DNA of 64,000 nt, from the NCBI GenBank assembly GCA_035527835.1, contig DATKZS010000135.1:17360-81359 (forward strand), given 5' to 3'. Each line of letters starts with the position of its first letter. Positions within the stretch are counted from its first letter, which is position 1. Under the pieces are notes generated by a model that did not search any database, was not told the origin of the DNA, and saw only the letters and a list, made by a program, of their open reading frames with translations. The DNA comes from DATKZS01 sp035527835 [NCBI: bacterium]. GTDB taxonomy: Bacteria; RBG-13-61-14. Below are positions 62,610-64,000 of this stretch, piece by piece. The position numbers and the translations under genes are program-made.

Positions 62610-64000
62610 ATGACGGACCAACAAATTGGGCGGCCGCTCCTCGGCAAACCTACGCCGGCGGCGGCTTATGTTCGCATGTCCACCGAGCATCAGCAGTACA
62701 GCGTGGACAATCAGCTGGATGTGATCAGGCAGTATGCGGAGCGCCACCATTTGGAGATCGTCCAGATTTATTCCGATGAAGGCAAGAGCGGCCTCAATAT
62801 CGAAGGGCGCGAAGCGCTGGGGAGGTTGATCCGGGACGTGGAGAGTGGCGGCGCGTCGTATCGAGAGATTCTGGTCTATGACGTTTCCCGCTGGGGAAGG
62901 TTCCAGGACGCGGATGAAAGCGCACATTACGAATACCTCTGTAAAAGAGCCGGGCTCAAGATTCGATATTGCGCGGAGCAATTTGAAAACGATGGCAGCC
63001 CGGTTTCGACCATCGTCAAGGGCGTCAAGCGTTCGATGGCGGCGGAATACAGCCGCGAGCTGTCGAGCAAGGTCTTCCGGGGGGCGGCGAATCTGGTCAA
63101 GCTGGGTTTTCGTCAGGGCGGGGCGGCCGGTTTTGGCTTGCGCCGGATTCTCATTGATAGCGCGGGCCAGGTGAAGGGCGAGTTGAAGATGGGCGAGTAT
63201 AAAAGCATTCAGACCGACCGGGTGATTTTGACTCCGGGGCCGCCCGAGGAAGTTGACGCGGTACGCGAGATTTTTCATCTGTTCGTTGATAAAGGGAAGA
63301 ACGAAAGAGAGATCGCGGCGCTTTTGAACGACCGCCAGCTTCTGACGGATTTCCAGCGGGGCTGGAAACGAGGCTCGGTGCGCCAGATCCTAACCAATGA
63401 AAAGTACATCGGCAACAATGTCTATAACCGCCGGTCGTTCAAGTTGAAAATCGCGCGGGTGCACAATCCGCCGGAGGAATGGGTCCGGAAGGATGGGGCT
63501 TTTGAGCCAATCATTGACGATCAGAAATTTTTCACGGCTCAGGGGATTCTTCTGGCGCGGAGCCGGAGGTTGAGCGATGAGGAGATGCTGGCGAAGCTGA
63601 AGGACATCTACCTTCAGCATGGCCGGCTTTCCGGGATCTTGATTGATGAGTCGGAAAATCTTCCCTCGGCGGCGGCGTATCGCCATCGCTTCGGCAGTCT
63701 GTTGCGGGCCTACCGCTTAATCGGTTATGCGCCGGCCATTGACTACGGTTTCCTGGAAGTGAACCGCCGGCTGCGAGAGCTGCATCCGGCGACGGTGGCG
63801 GAGGTCGTGTCTCAGCTGGAGGAGCATGGGGCGGAGGTGGAAAAGGACGAGCCTTCGGACTTGCTGCTGATCAATCGGGAACTTCTGGTTTCGTTAGCGC
63901 TGGCGCGTTGTCGGGCGACCGGGGCCGGCTCTCTGCGCTGGCTGCTCCGCTTTGAGGAGGGACTAAAGCCCGACATCACTATCGCGGTCCGAATGGAGCC
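62610..64000 (+). CDS. Large serine recombinase (partial, runs off the window)
   Basis: The frame is open to the last base, giving at least 463 residues. The N-terminal resolvase domain has AAYVRMSTEHQQYSVDNQ, with S24 as the catalytic serine, then DVSRWGRF and a Recombinase-type central region with the linker YRELSSK-like segment EYSRELSSKVFRGA and later WKRGSVRQILTNEKYIGN. GAGG sits 5 bases before the ATG. It would catalyse site-specific integration or excision. Its codon use differs from the phage genes. Whether it serves this element or is a neighbouring host or mobile-element gene cannot be seen. Confidence 0.88.
   Translation, partial: MTDQQIGRPLLGKPTPAAAYVRMSTEHQQYSVDNQLDVIRQYAERHHLEIVQIYSDEGKSGLNIEGREALGRLIRDVESGGASYREILVYDVSRWGRFQDADESAHYEYLCKRAGLKIRYCAEQFENDGSPVSTIVKGVKRSMAAEYSRELSSKVFRGAANLVKLGFRQGGAAGFGLRRILIDSAGQVKGELKMGEYKSIQTDRVILTPGPPEEVDAVREIFHLFVDKGKNEREIAALLNDRQLLTDFQRGWKRGSVRQILTNEKYIGNNVYNRRSFKLKIARVHNPPEEWVRKDGAFEPIIDDQKFFTAQGILLARSRRLSDEEMLAKLKDIYLQHGRLSGILIDESENLPSAAAYRHRFGSLLRAYRLIGYAPAIDYGFLEVNRRLRELHPATVAEVVSQLEEHGAEVEKDEPSDLLLINRELLVSLALARCRATGAGSLRWLLRFEEGLKPDITIAVRME

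Noticed and set aside
1-64000. CRISPR array
   Set aside because: No regularly spaced 20-40 base repeats with unique spacers were found; the only tandem array (59692-59815) has a 20-base unit without spacers of suitable length.

Overview
The window is a GC-rich stretch of bacterial DNA in which every supportable gene lies on the + strand. Roughly the first 35 kb is the virion-structure module of a contractile-tailed (myovirus-type) phage or prophage. Shine-Dalgarno sites are AGGAGG-like and genes use the standard bacterial code. No host rRNA, tRNA or housekeeping gene is present, so the host cannot be named. Terminase and portal are missing and would lie to the left, because the first gene is cut by the window start.

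Region 1 (1-11772), head and neck: a large partial protein with a HipA/phosphoinositide-kinase-like domain; two small unknowns; a 1300-residue fusion of two D12-class adenine methyltransferases, a prohead protease and a scaffold (with a nested scaffold start); a decoration-like protein; the major capsid protein; and connector, closure and completion proteins. Region 2 (11776-19385), tail: sheath, tube, tail assembly chaperone with a -1 frameshift site, tape measure, tube-adaptor and LysM-like proteins. Region 3 (19546-35419), baseplate and fibres: gpD-like hub, M15 peptidase, two membrane proteins, gp5/gpV-type spike, PAAR tip, Ig-like proteins, gp25, gpJ, gpI and distal tail proteins. Two nearly identical promoter elements (3981-4024 and 19464-19507) precede the methyltransferase/capsid operon and the hub/baseplate operon.

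Region 4 (35683-38490) is a four-gene set downstream of the tail genes: amidoligase, an unknown protein, class-II glutamine amidotransferase and gamma-glutamylcyclotransferase. This is a candidate pathway for making or editing amide-linked glutamyl groups.

Region 5 (38657-57449) is a defence-like operon led by a small XRE regulator under a sigma-70-like promoter. It encodes a SNF2 helicase, a DUF262/HNH protein, a beta-class adenine methyltransferase of type III style, an AIPR protein, a type III Res-like helicase-nuclease, a TcmP/three-Cys-motif pair, and an uncharacterised pair of 228 and 958 residues. The gene order looks like a type III restriction-modification core with extra effector genes; I do not recognise it as a named system.

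Region 6 (57450-64000) is accessory: small coupled ORFs, a DUF4062-ATPase-winged-helix protein whose 3' end carries a 20-bp repeat array, a low-GC TPR gene between two copies of a covarying hairpin repeat, about 1.1 kb of apparently eroded DNA, and a large serine recombinase that runs off the right edge. Inference: the whole window may be one prophage or phage-derived element with cargo next to a recombinase, but no attachment site was found to prove that.
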